NCBI GenBank assembly: GCA_964036195.1
Contig: OZ038451.1
Coordinates: 15,690,529 to 15,754,528 of the forward strand
Direction of reading: 5' to 3'
DNA: 64,000 nt
From: Sphaerolaimus hirsutus
Taxonomy: Eukaryota > Nematoda > Chromadorea > Monhysterida > Sphaerolaimidae
Numbering within the stretch: the stretch's first letter is position 1; the number at the start of each line of letters is the position of its first letter. Below, one piece after another: positions 48,572-58,200 of the stretch. The notes beneath the pieces are model-generated. The model worked only from the letters and a program-made list of their open reading frames with translations. It made no database searches and was not told where the DNA came from. Position numbers and translations under genes: made by a program.

Positions 48572-48731
48572 TACTGCCAGAGTTTGGTAAACTCATAAAT
48601 CGACCTTGAACGCATTTTTAGTTATTCTGGGGTATTCTTAATTCCCACAAACTGCAGTTGATAGACACATCATTCTGGTAAACTCAAATGCGTTCAAAAC
48701 CTATTTATGAGTTTACCAAAATCTGACAGTA
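48572..48731. repeat. 160-bp palindromic element
   Basis: The left arm TACTGCCAGAGTTTGGTAAA and the block TGAACGCATTT are mirrored by AAATGCGTTCA and TTTACCAAAATCTGACAGTA. Fold-back structure, non-coding. Confidence 0.6.
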
Positions 48732-49260
48732 TACTAGTTTACGCAGCGCCATTGCACACAATTAAGTGCCTCAGTTTACATTCCGTCACTAAGAAGTTCG
48801 CGGAAATTCCAAAAAGAATGCCAAATACATTTTCAACCGTCAAAAACACCAAAAAAGCAAGACAAGTGTATTTTATCAGATGGAATACAGTGATACACAC
48901 TTTTGATCTTAACCACATCTCTTTCACCAGGAAGTTACAAACAACGCTGCTAGATCTATGCATATAAATTTCCAGTGCCAATAGGAAGCAAAACTCCAGC
49001 TGACTGCATACATATAGTCGGTTCTATATCGCTTGTCTTATCATTTTCTACTTGAGAGACATTTTTCATTCAAATGCAAAGTAGCATGTGACCGCCATTG
49101 GTTCTTTGCTAAATGAGTGCCGACAATTTTAAGTCGTCAGTATTTTCTGGACAATGTGCCATGTGCCCCGGTGCACACGGCTGAACCTGACTGTGTTCCA
49201 CTTTTCATCCCTAACGGTTTTCATGCTCACGGTTTTCATCTAAAATGCTCCGTTTTACTT
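48732..49260. other. Gene-free stretch
   Basis: Overlapping 80-86-codon ORFs on opposite strands at 48,707-48,981 have no recognisable domain. Nothing else seen. Confidence 0.4.
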
Positions 49261-49268
49261 GTTAAAAC

Positions 49269-49853
49269 TAGGGTTGGCCGATGTTTTTTTAAACGTTTTT
49301 TTTATTTAAAAAACATGACGTCCGAAATGTTGTTTTTTTATAAAAAAACATCGACCGAAATTTTTAGTACTAAGCACTGGGTATTTTGCAAAATTTTTGC
49401 GCGCAAGCGCGCAATTTCACACACAAATTGACATTGGTGGTTGTTTTCATTGGTTTTGTTGCATTTTTAGTATCAAAGCATCCATTTTTATGTGCTACCA
49501 TGTGTTAATAAGCCGTCATCTGTTGCGGTAGTACCTATATAATATTGAGGTAATGTGCTTCCGATGTACCTCCACAGTGTGTAACTTCACTCCCAAAGTA
49601 ACAACCTCATTTGATAACCTTGTATGATCACTATTCCGTGCCAAACTTCACCTGAAGTCACGAACATTTGACTATAAGGCGATATACGAACATGTCGACA
49701 AAAAATGGATATTTTTGACACAAATCTCCACTTATAATGCTATCCCATGGCTCCACAGCCATTATATGGTCATATATGACATAACAGAGTAAAAAACATC
49801 ACAGAGTTTAAAAAAAACATCGAGTTAAAAAAAAACGTTTTTTTCCAACCCTA
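49269..49853. mobile_element. TAGGGTTGG hAT-like element, complete copy
   Basis: Ends TAGGGTTGGCCGATG and CCAACCCTA lie between copies of gttaaaac (49,261-49,268 and 49,854-49,861). The interior has poly-A/T arms next to each end and a GCGCGCAAGCGCGC patch. Reference copy for the fragments at 1-150 and 2,619. Confidence 0.88.
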
Positions 49854-49861
49854 GTTAAAAC

Positions 49862-50680
49862 ATACGGTTTTCAAGCCCCATGTTGACATGTTTTACATGC
49901 TAAATTGATGTGACACTTTTCATCACAGAGTGTAGTAGTTTATGTGCCAAAGTATTACGGATTACAAGACACATACATGCCAAATAAATATGCCACATAG
50001 ATTAGCATGTAAACCATCATATTTACCTAGGAAGTAAATTGGCCCAAAACAGACAACTTTGGCTTGAAAAGTGGCATACTTATAGCAAGTAAAGTGACAT
50101 ACTTTGGATGAAAACTAGAACATTAGAGTAGCAAGTAAGTAGCAGCTAGTAAAGTGACACAGAATGACATGAAAACCGTGAGCATGTAAACTGTACGGGA
50201 TGAAAAATGGAAATCGCTCCTGAACCCCGGTCCAAGTTTCACATGTGTATAAATAAATACACTGAAACGGTTATCAAGCGGTAAATGTGTGTACTTTGCC
50301 GCAATTTACTGGGAAACTGTTTGCCACCAGCTAAATATTGGTCATGGTAAATTGGTAGGCAAATTGAGCTGTGAGATTGGTTGGCTCCGACGGCGGTCTT
50401 GGTCATTCTCTAAAGATCTCATGTGAATGCAGAGTGTATTTTTGTGCTCCGGTTCTACAGGCTTGCTTTTTTTGCCGTGCAGGTTTCACCTCGGCATGAA
50501 GTGTCCATTTATTTTTTTAATTGTTGACAAGGTGGTGATGCAAATGTCCAAAAACTTTTTGTCAACTTTATGATTCAGCCAGCTCTTCAACACCCCCGCA
50601 TAGTCAAATATAGCATTATTTTCATATACCATTTTGTCAATCAATCCAAGAAGTAATTTATGAATTTCCAGTATGTACCG
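49862..50680. other. Gene-free stretch
   Basis: No supported feature. It shows loosely repeated 'aagtgacat' and 'gcatgtaaa' words at 49,880-50,200. Confidence 0.4.
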
Positions 50681-51260
50681 TATTTACTTGATTAGTTCTC
50701 TCACTTGAAAAGCTCCTTGAATTATAACCCTGTCGGGCAAAGTTCGATAAAAATAACGCGCCTTGGATGGTTCTCCCTTCCTTGAGGCTGTCCGCGAGGG
50801 TTCCGCGCGTACGTTTCCGCGCACAAGCACGTAAATATTTGCCAAACGAGCACACAAGCGCGTAAATTTTTGTTTATAGGTCCTACAGAGGTCACCTGAC
50901 GAGCACACACGCACGTTTGGAAACGCAACTGCGCGCGAAAAATTAGCGGCGAGCGCGTAGCACGCGACCTTTACGTGTCTGTGTGCTCGCGTAAATCATT
51001 CATATAATTGGCTGCGCGCGGAAAAAAAAGCATTTCCGCGCACAGAAAAATCACCGGGTTTTGGTCAACTGCGCCAAACGCGCGGAAACGGGTATTTTTC
51101 CGCGCGCACAGAAAATGTTACAAAAGTCCCAAAAAAAATTTGTTGATTTTTTTTGATGTCGCGTTTTAATTTTAATGTCCTCACGTCGGATTAATTTAAA
51201 ATTGTCAAACATAAATGTGAGTACTTTTGAGAAAAGCCACCACAATTTCCGCCCAAAAAC
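50681..51260. repeat. CGCG-rich repeat region, CAGGCTGTCC relative
   Basis: Begins with a CCGTATTTACTTGA end of the TA-target family. From about 50,782 it contains GAGGCTGTCCGCGAGGGTT, resembling the end of the element at 45,281, then many GCGCGTA/CGCGCGGAAA words. The opposite end and TSD were not found. The overlapping 65-76-codon minus ORFs look like shadows of the repeat. Confidence 0.35.
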
Positions 51261-51391
51261 ACCTATTTTTTGACTTTTTGGCCGATTTAAAGCACTGTTT
51301 AGCTATATAAGTATGTAGCAGGTACTTATAATACTGTGTAGACAGACATTAAGTTCACATTTGGCTGGGATCGTGCACATAACATTTTACC

Positions 51392-51685
51392 TAACATATT
51401 TCCTCGAAATACCCCCCCCCCCCTCGTTCTACACCCCCCTCGGGACCACTATGAAACAATCACCCCCCTCGAAATACCCCCCCCCCCCAAATTGAGTGTA
51501 AAGGGAACGTACATGACAATAATTGTAGTTTGTGTTAAGTGTACTGCAGAACACACGTTAAAACAATGTCGGATGTCGGTGTCACGTTAGAACAGTGTAG
51601 TGTACATACATACCATCAACATACTAATCTACATACATCTCTCGGGACCACTATGAAAACGAGGGTATTTCGAGGAAATACAGTA
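51392..51685. mobile_element. TA-target MITE
   Basis: Ends ACATATTTCCTCGAAATACC and GGTATTTCGAGGAAATACAG, with TA flanking and C-rich internal arms. Confidence 0.65.
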
Positions 51686-51766
51686 GGTATTTATAAAATA
51701 TAAGTATTTATAAATATGTAAATATATTGGTCATACTTTGGTTTGGTGGTCAAACCGCTGTCTTGT
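51681..51766. repeat. 86-bp direct repeat, copy 1
   Basis: Starts CAGTAGGTATTTATAAAATA and ends GCTGTCTTGT. Nearly identical to 52,733-52,817. Each copy directly follows a TA-target MITE, so a MITE plus flank was duplicated on both sides of the two zinc-finger exons. Confidence 0.75.
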
Positions 51767-51965
51767 AAACCGTAAATACGTGTTGTGTATGTGTGTGTAT
51801 GAGGTGTGTACGAAATTTCCTGCCGACTCATCACATTCACAGCGTCAATATTCATTTGATTATGGCATTGGCGTGTAGTCAACATCACAGGGCAAAACAA
51901 TAACAAATAAACAATATATAACGACCCTTAATACAACATATTTATCAAAATAAAGCCACTGAACA

Positions 51966-52055
51966 TCACTTGCCACCGGGCTTCTTTTTGTGGTCGCGAC
52001 AGCATTTGCCTTTGCAATGTACGCATACAGGGATGACGACTGTCACACGTTGCTT
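51966..52055 (-). CDS. Terminal exon with a Cys-rich basic tail (zinc-finger gene, exon Z2)
   Basis: After a good acceptor (ATTGTCATTCAG ending 52,056) the exon encodes 29 residues and a TGA at 51,968-51,966. The peptide contains CVHCKGKCC and ends in a Lys-rich HKKKPGGK. Phase 0 entry matches the phase 0 exit of exon Z1. Start, stop and splice choice are inferred from sequence alone. Confidence 0.5.
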   Translation of the reverse strand, partial: KQRVTVVIPVCVHCKGKCCRDHKKKPGGK

Positions 52056-52216
52056 CTGAATGACAATACAAAACTTTTTTTTTTTTCGGAATTGAAAGGC
52101 ATTGTTTGAGTGAAATGGATAGTTAAGATTTGAGCCAGGCATGAATGGGCTCAGTGGGGTTTACACACAGGAGCAGGACACAGCAATCAAATATGACCCA
52201 TCCCATTCCCACTCAC

Positions 52217-52401
52217 CTTGGCGAGCTCCTTGTAGTGCTCCAAACAAGCGCGATAATGCGCCACTGTGTGGTGGGTGCTCAAATGTATGTCCAGCAGGAG
52301 TCGGTCGAAAAAATTGGCCCCGCAGTAAGGGCAGCGGTAATGGTGTCCGGCTGGTTCCATCGTTTTGACGAAGGCGGACAGGCCGTGCTGTGCTGAAACA
52401 C
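52217..52401 (-). CDS. C2H2 zinc-finger exon (exon Z1)
   Basis: Acceptor TTTTTTTTGCACAG and donor AAG|GTGAGT bound a 185-bp exon (entry phase 1, exit phase 0). It encodes YRCPYCGANFFDRLLLDIH followed by LSTH, a classical C-x2-C-x12-H-x3-H finger, then a helical stretch ending KELAK. The entry phase matches the exit of the exon at 55,575-55,902, so it may be an alternative 3' part of that gene, or belong to a separate gene whose 5' exons I cannot see. Confidence 0.6.
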
Positions 52402-52492
52402 CTGTGCAAAAAAAATGTGCAACTTTTATTTTTATTCTAGACCCACACTAAGCGAGTTCGCGCCACAGTTCGTGTTTTTTGGGTTTGTATGA

Positions 52493-52737
52493 TACCGTAT
52501 TTCCTCAAAATACCACCCCCACTCGAAATGCCCCCCCCCTCAAAATACCCCCCTCAAAATGGACACTATGAACTGATAAAACCACCCCCTCGAAATACCC
52601 CCCCCCCAAATTTAGTGTATAGAGAACGTAAATGACAAAGGCTGCGGTTTGTCATCCCGACAATGCAGAACACACGTTAAAAACGATGACTCTGTTATGT
52701 GAGAACAGTGTTTGTACGTCAGTAGGAAATACAGTAG
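52493..52737. mobile_element. TA-target MITE
   Basis: Left end CCGTATTTCCTCAAAATACC, right end GTAGGAAATACAG, TA on both sides; the right arm is shortened. Confidence 0.6.
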
Positions 52738-52817
52738 GTATTTATAAAATATAAGTATTTATAAATATGTAAATATATTGGTCATACTTTGGTTTGGTGG
52801 TCAAACCGCTGTCTTGT
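52733..52817. repeat. 86-bp direct repeat, copy 2
   Basis: Matches 51,681-51,766 with one indel. See copy 1. Confidence 0.75.
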
Positions 52818-52938
52818 TATTGTATTATGTCTTGTATTTTTTATTTCCATCAGAAATCAAATTTTTAATACGATTCACGCCACATGGCAATACTCATGAA
52901 AGGAAACGAAAATTACTTAAACACGAGCAGGAACAAGA

Positions 52939-53091
52939 TACCATATATCCTCAAATAATTTCCCCCTTCGAACGAGACCCCTCTCTTCTGAGAGTGAGGG
53001 AAAACTAAATCCACCTATTGAATAGGTCTCCCCTCAACAAACTCTGACGACAAAATAAGTCACTGGGGGACTTATTCGAGGATATATGGTA
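52939..53091. mobile_element. Small TA-target MITE in tandem unit 1
   Basis: Ends CCATATATCCTCAAATAA and TTATTCGAGGATATATGG, flanked by TA. The paralogous copy in unit 2 is at 53,247-53,399. Confidence 0.7.
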
Positions 53092-53246
53092 TTGGTATGT
53101 ACATAGTCAATCATATGTGTTTTCAGCGACGAAAAAATTGAATACCAAAAAAACACAAAATATTGTGCGCAAAAACCACGTAAAATGCTGGCGATATACA
53201 ACCGATATCATGGATTTTCAACACTTAAACACGAGCAGGAACAAGA

Positions 53247-53399
53247 TACCGTATATCCTCAAATAATTTCCCCCTTCGAACGAGACCCCTCTCTTCTGAG
53301 AGTGAGGGAAAACTAAATCCACCTATTGAATAGGTCTCCCCTCAACAAACTCTGACGATGAAATAAGTCACTGGGGGACTTATTCGAGGATATATGGTA
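53247..53399. mobile_element. Small TA-target MITE in tandem unit 2
   Basis: As in unit 1 but with the left end CCGTATATCCTC. Confidence 0.7.
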
Positions 53400-53559
53400 T
53401 TGGTATGTACATAATCAATCATATGTGTTTCCAGCGACGAAAAAATTGAATACCAAAACACACACACAAAATATTGTGAGCAAAAACCACGTAAAATGCT
53501 GCGCGATATACAGCCGATATCATGGATTTTCAACACTTAAACACGAGCAGGAACAAAGA

Positions 53560-54045
53560 TACCGTATACCGTATTTGCTTGAATAGTACCCCCCTTGAAT
53601 AATTCCCCCCCTCGAATAATCCCCCCCTGTAAGAGGAGTGAGGAAATAATAATTCCCCCCCCTCGAATAATCCCCCCTTTAAAGAATTTGCTCAATTTAT
53701 TGTGCCCAATTTAAACAAAAATGGCACGTTTTTGTGTGAATAAAGCAGATTTCATCAAATGAGTTGATAGAAACATGGTTGAAAATGTTGACGAAATAAT
53801 AATTCCCCCCTCAAATAATCCCCCCCCTCGATTAGTTCCCCCCTCAAAATAGTCTGACGAAATAATAATCCCCCAGGGGGATTATTCAAGCAAATACGGT
53901 ATCCTCAAATAATTTCCCCCTTCAAACGAGACTCCTCTCTTCTGAGAGTGAGGGAAAACAAAATCCACCTATTGAATAGGTCTCCCCTCAACAAACTCTG
54001 ATGACAAAATAAGTCACTGGGGGACTTATTCGAGGATATATGGTA
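53560..54045. mobile_element. Small TA-target MITE in tandem unit 3, interrupted
   Basis: Same element as in units 1 and 2, split after its seventh base by the MITE at 53,567-53,902. Confidence 0.75.
53567..53902. mobile_element. CCGTATTTGCTTGAATA MITE nested in another MITE, TA TSD
   Basis: Ends CCGTATTTGCTTGAATA and TTCAAGCAAATACGG with TA on both sides. Tandem units 1 and 2 show the unoccupied sequence, so the insertion point and the TA duplication are read directly. Confidence 0.88.
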
Positions 54046-54330
54046 TTGGTATGTACATAGTCAATCATATGTGTTTTCAGCGACGAAAAAATTGAATACC
54101 AAAAAAACACACAAAATATTGTGCGCAAAAACCACGTAAAATGCTGGCGATATACAGCCGATATCATGGATTTTCAACCACTCACTACCGCTAAACAGAA
54201 CAATCAGAAAATACACATTTTATCATTTACCAAGCAGGTGGGAAGACGAATTGTTTCATTATGCCATGAAATTAAATGATAACAAGAGTCACGAACTACT
54301 TCTGGAATTTGGCATCTCAAACTTTCGAAC

Positions 54331-54627
54331 TACCGTATTTCCTCGAAATACCCCCCGGGGGTGATTGTTTCATCTTGCTCCCGAGAGGGTAAAACAGGGG
54401 GGGGGGTAAACGAGGGGGGTTATGTTTTCGCCAGAATTTTTTTCAAATCCTAGTACAAAATCGTCGTTTGTGATGTACACTGGGGTAGTAAAATGCAGTA
54501 TTTGTCATGTACGTTCTCTTTACACTCAATCTGGGGGGTATTCCGAGGGGGGTGATTGTTTCATAGTGGTCTCGAGAGGGGGGGGGGGGGGGGTCAAACG
54601 AGGGGGGTATTTCGAGGAAATACAGTA
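54331..54627. mobile_element. TA-target MITE
   Basis: Ends CCGTATTTCCTCGAAATACC and TATTTCGAGGAAATACAG, TA on both sides, C/G-rich arms. Confidence 0.75.
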
Positions 54628-54729
54628 TTTGCACACATCTGCTGACGGCTGGTCAACTGAAACTTGCATTAAAAATACCCGAAACTTTTTAAGACATGTT
54701 TTTGTTTATGAAATCCACTAATACCAAAA

Positions 54730-55064
54730 TACCATATTTGCTTGAATAATCCCCCTGGGGGATTATTATTTCGTAAGACATTTTTGAGGGGGGAACTATT
54801 CGAGGGGGGAATTATTCAAGGGGGGAATTATTATTTCGTCAAAATATTCAAGCATGTTTCCATCAACTCATTTCACAAAGTATGCTTCATAAACAATATA
54901 ACGTGCAATTTTTGTTAAAATTAGGTATAACAAATTAATCAAATCTTTAAAGGGGGGATTATTCGAGGGGGGGAATTATTATTTCCTCACTCGTCTTACA
55001 GGGGGGGGGATTATTTGAGGGGGGGAATTATTCAAGGGGAGGAATTATTCAAGCAAATACGGTA
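54730..55064. mobile_element. TA-target MITE
   Basis: Ends CCATATTTGCTTGAATAATC and TTATTCAAGCAAATACGG with TA on both sides. Close relative of the elements at 53,567 and 55,944. Confidence 0.8.
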
Positions 55065-55133
55065 CCTAAATACCAAATCCACTAAACCCCTGGTACAGGC
55101 CTTCTCTTTTTCGGCCACCTCGCCAACATAAGC

Positions 55134-55264
55134 TCAGCCACGCGGCACTCTTCGAAATCGCGGAGGTGCGCTTCGAAATCGGGGGCGACGAATTTGCACG
55201 GGTCGTCCGCGAGCGAGGGCGGCACGCACATCTTCCTGTCGTCGCTCAACGTCGAGTGCCTCAT
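55134..55264 (-). CDS. Host gene, last exon (E1)
   Basis: Acceptor ACATTTTAG ending 55,265. In the phase left by the previous exon it reads DEALDVERRQEDVR and then an Arg-rich tail to TGA at 55,136-55,134. A second open frame over the same DNA (60 codons from ATG, stop at 55,082) looks about as protein-like, so the frame choice rests on phase. Confidence 0.45.
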
Positions 55265-58200
55265 CTAAAATGTAATTTTTCAAAAATTTTATGCCAAGAC
55301 TAGTGATATAAAAAGTGCCGCAACTTTGGCGCCAAGCGCCATGGCGCTATATTGCTTTGGCACAAGCACCAAGCGCCAGGCCTATTGTTCGTGGCACTGA
55401 GCAAAAACACAGCGCCAAGCTCCAAATTCGCCATGGCACTTTTCATGGGTGTGGCACAAGCGTCAATAGTGCCAAGCGCCAAAAGCATCATGGCGCTTTT
55501 TGCTTTGGCGTTAGCGCCAGACGCCAGCGCCATGGCGCTTTTTCATCACTCGCCACGACTTCACAAAACCTTACCGCGGTTGACGTGGTCCCCATAAACG
55601 CGGCGCCTGATTCTTTGCAGAGTGTGCACGTCAAAATCTATGGCAACACTGGCATGTGCCAGCTGCCTTCGGAGGGCATCGTGGCGAGCGCGGCCAGCAC
55701 AGATTTCGTCAGCATTTGGTGGGCGTCGCGGAAGACGTGGTGGTTGACGCCCAATATTCCCGCCCCGCCCGTCACCCAGACCAACGGGGGCGGGGGGGGC
55801 TGCGGGGGCCGCCACAGCCGCAGCAGGCATAGAACGCGACCGCCGCGGCCGCACATGGCGGATAAATTGCACAGATTCATCCGAATCCGAGTCACTGGAT
55901 AGCTGAAAACAAGCACAATATTTGGTCATTTTGAACTTTGATATACCGTATTTGCTTGATGAATAGCCCCCCTAGAATAATCCCCCCATGTTAACACGCG
56001 AGGAAAAAATAATCCCCCCCCCCCTTGAATAATCCCCCCACAAATGGACTAAAAACAGATCATAGGTAAATACATGTGTCTGTTGTGTGTACACATTGCG
56101 CTGACGCGATTCTGCTGAGTATGAATTTTAGGCACACATTGCGCTGACGCGATTCTGCTGAGTATGAATTTTAGGCATTTGGTAAATGTATTGTGTGCAA
56201 TTTGAACAAAAATGTCATATGACTCATATTACCTTGCTAATAAAGCATTTTTTGCAAGATGAATTGATAGAAAACATGCTTGAAAATTTTGATGAAATAA
56301 TAATCCCCCCTTGAATAATTGCCCCCCCCCCTCGATTAGTCTGATGAAAAAATAATCCCCAGGGTGATTATTCAAGCAAATACGGTAGATAAACATTACC
56401 TACTCAAATACTGTATATCTTCTAATGTGATGGCATGGCGCCATGTAAATCCAATTTTTCGACATCATTTTTAACTTACTGTTATATTGTAAGGGTGCCT
56501 TTATATTTTTCATGGATGTAAAACGTACAAAAAAACCGCTACACTGCTCTTTTGGGCTACCATATTACCTCGGAATACCCCCATGGGGTTTGATTATTTG
56601 GTCAGCAAAATTAGAGGTGGGGGTCTGTTTGAGGGGGTAATTCAATTCAAGGGGGGGGGTAAATCGCGGTAATGCGGTATGCAATTCTACAATCGAAATT
56701 AATCACCTTTACCAACCACGATGACAGGTATCACATTTGGACAGCCCTGATCGCCGATATCGCCACAGCCATCGCCAGCGACGACTCTGTCTCTGTGCAC
56801 GTCCCTGGCGCCGCGGCCGCCGTTCACTTCATCCGAATCCGAGTCACTCGATAGCTGAAAACAATCACGATGTTGTGTCATTTGGAACTTTGATATAGAT
56901 AAACATTACCTACTCAAATACTGTATTTCTTCTAAGGTAATGGCGCCGTGTACATCTCGAAATACCCCCATGCAGGTTCATTATTTGTTGAGCAAAGTTT
57001 AAGGGGGGGGGTTAATTCGAGGGGTAAATTCAATTCAAGGGGGGGGGGGTAATTCGCGGTCATGCGGTATGCAATTCTACAATCGAAATTAATCGCCTTT
57101 ACCAACCTCGATGACAGGAACCACATCTGGACAGCCCTGATCACCACCATCGCCATCATCGGATGCAAGTTCCATATCAGAGCCCGACATGATAAACGCT
57201 GTGGCGTGGCACCGCGCCGACCACTGTGTATCAGCTTTGGAACATTTGAAATATTGTTCAACTTTAGGTTCAAAACAAGTGCCGCATGACTAGTGATGGA
57301 AAAGCGCCATGGCGCTTTCGGCGCTTGGCGCTATTTTGTTCTGGCGCCATTGGCACTGGCGCTTGGCGCCAAAAGTCTGGCGCTTTTTCCATCACTACAC
57401 ATGACCAAATGTGAAACAATCCAGCAATCACATGCATGGCTGCGTAGTCAGCAGAACGCAACTATGGAAAAAGCATTCATGTCAAATACAATTGGTTGTT
57501 CTTTCATTTAGACTCGAATCGACAAGACAAAAACTTTTACACTAGTAAATGATGAAAAATGATCGAGACCTGATGTTTTATTATACTATGGGACTTCATT
57601 CAACATAATCGCCCCAAAAACATTTCACAATGTATACAACAAACTTGGAAAAATTCACAATTGTTACATCATAACATTACAAATCAAAGTTTATGATAAA
57701 TACGATTAAATTTTGCCCCATATAATGCTAGTAAATGATTTAAAATGATCGAGACAGAATGTTTGATTATACTAATGATACTTCAACTTCAACACAATCA
57801 ACAAAAAAAACTTTGTCAATGTGTAGTTGTAGTAATTCACTCAAATACTACAAATGTATACATACAGATACAACTAACTGTGCAAAATTCACAATTGTTG
57901 TGTCATAACTAGCGATGTAAATGTAAACGCGCCATGGCGCTGGCGCTAGCGCCACTCAAAAAGTGCCATGGCGCTTTGGCGCTATAATGCTATGGCGCTT
58001 GGCGTTGGCACCATTTGCAAGACCATGGCGCTTGGCGCTATTTATGCCTGGCGCCAGGAACAAAATGGCTGGCGCTGGCGCTTGGGGCTATTTATGCCTG
58101 GTGCCAGGAACAAAATGGCTGGCGCTGGCGCTTGGTTGGGGCTAGCGCCAAAGAAAAAAAGTGCCATGGTGCTTGGCACCATTTTGCTCTAGCTGGCGCC

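Larger units (their letters stand above)
52917..54181. repeat. Three-copy tandem repeat, about 310-bp unit
   Basis: Units starting TTAAACACGAGCAGGAACAA near 52,917, 53,225 and 53,537 each contain a small TA-target MITE and then the same 150-bp tail (AATCATATGTGTTTTCAGCG and onward). Periods are 308 and 312 bp. The third unit is enlarged by a nested MITE at 53,567-53,902. Confidence 0.85.
56388..57300. repeat. Diverged tandem duplication (510-bp period) containing exons E3 and E4
   Basis: The unit starting GATAAACATTACCTACTCAA at 56,388 recurs at 56,898. Each unit has a TA-target MITE remnant (56,558-56,679; about 56,949-57,069), the block GCGGTATGCAATTCTACAAT, a GTTGGT donor and an exon ending in the same CP(N/D)V(I/V)PVI peptide. 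The sequence upstream of exon E2 matches the same unit, giving three related exon modules. Confidence 0.75.

Noticed and set aside
55300-55902. 195-codon plus-strand ORF
   Set aside because: Made of the GGCGCC-rich MITE plus the antisense of a phase-consistent minus-strand exon.
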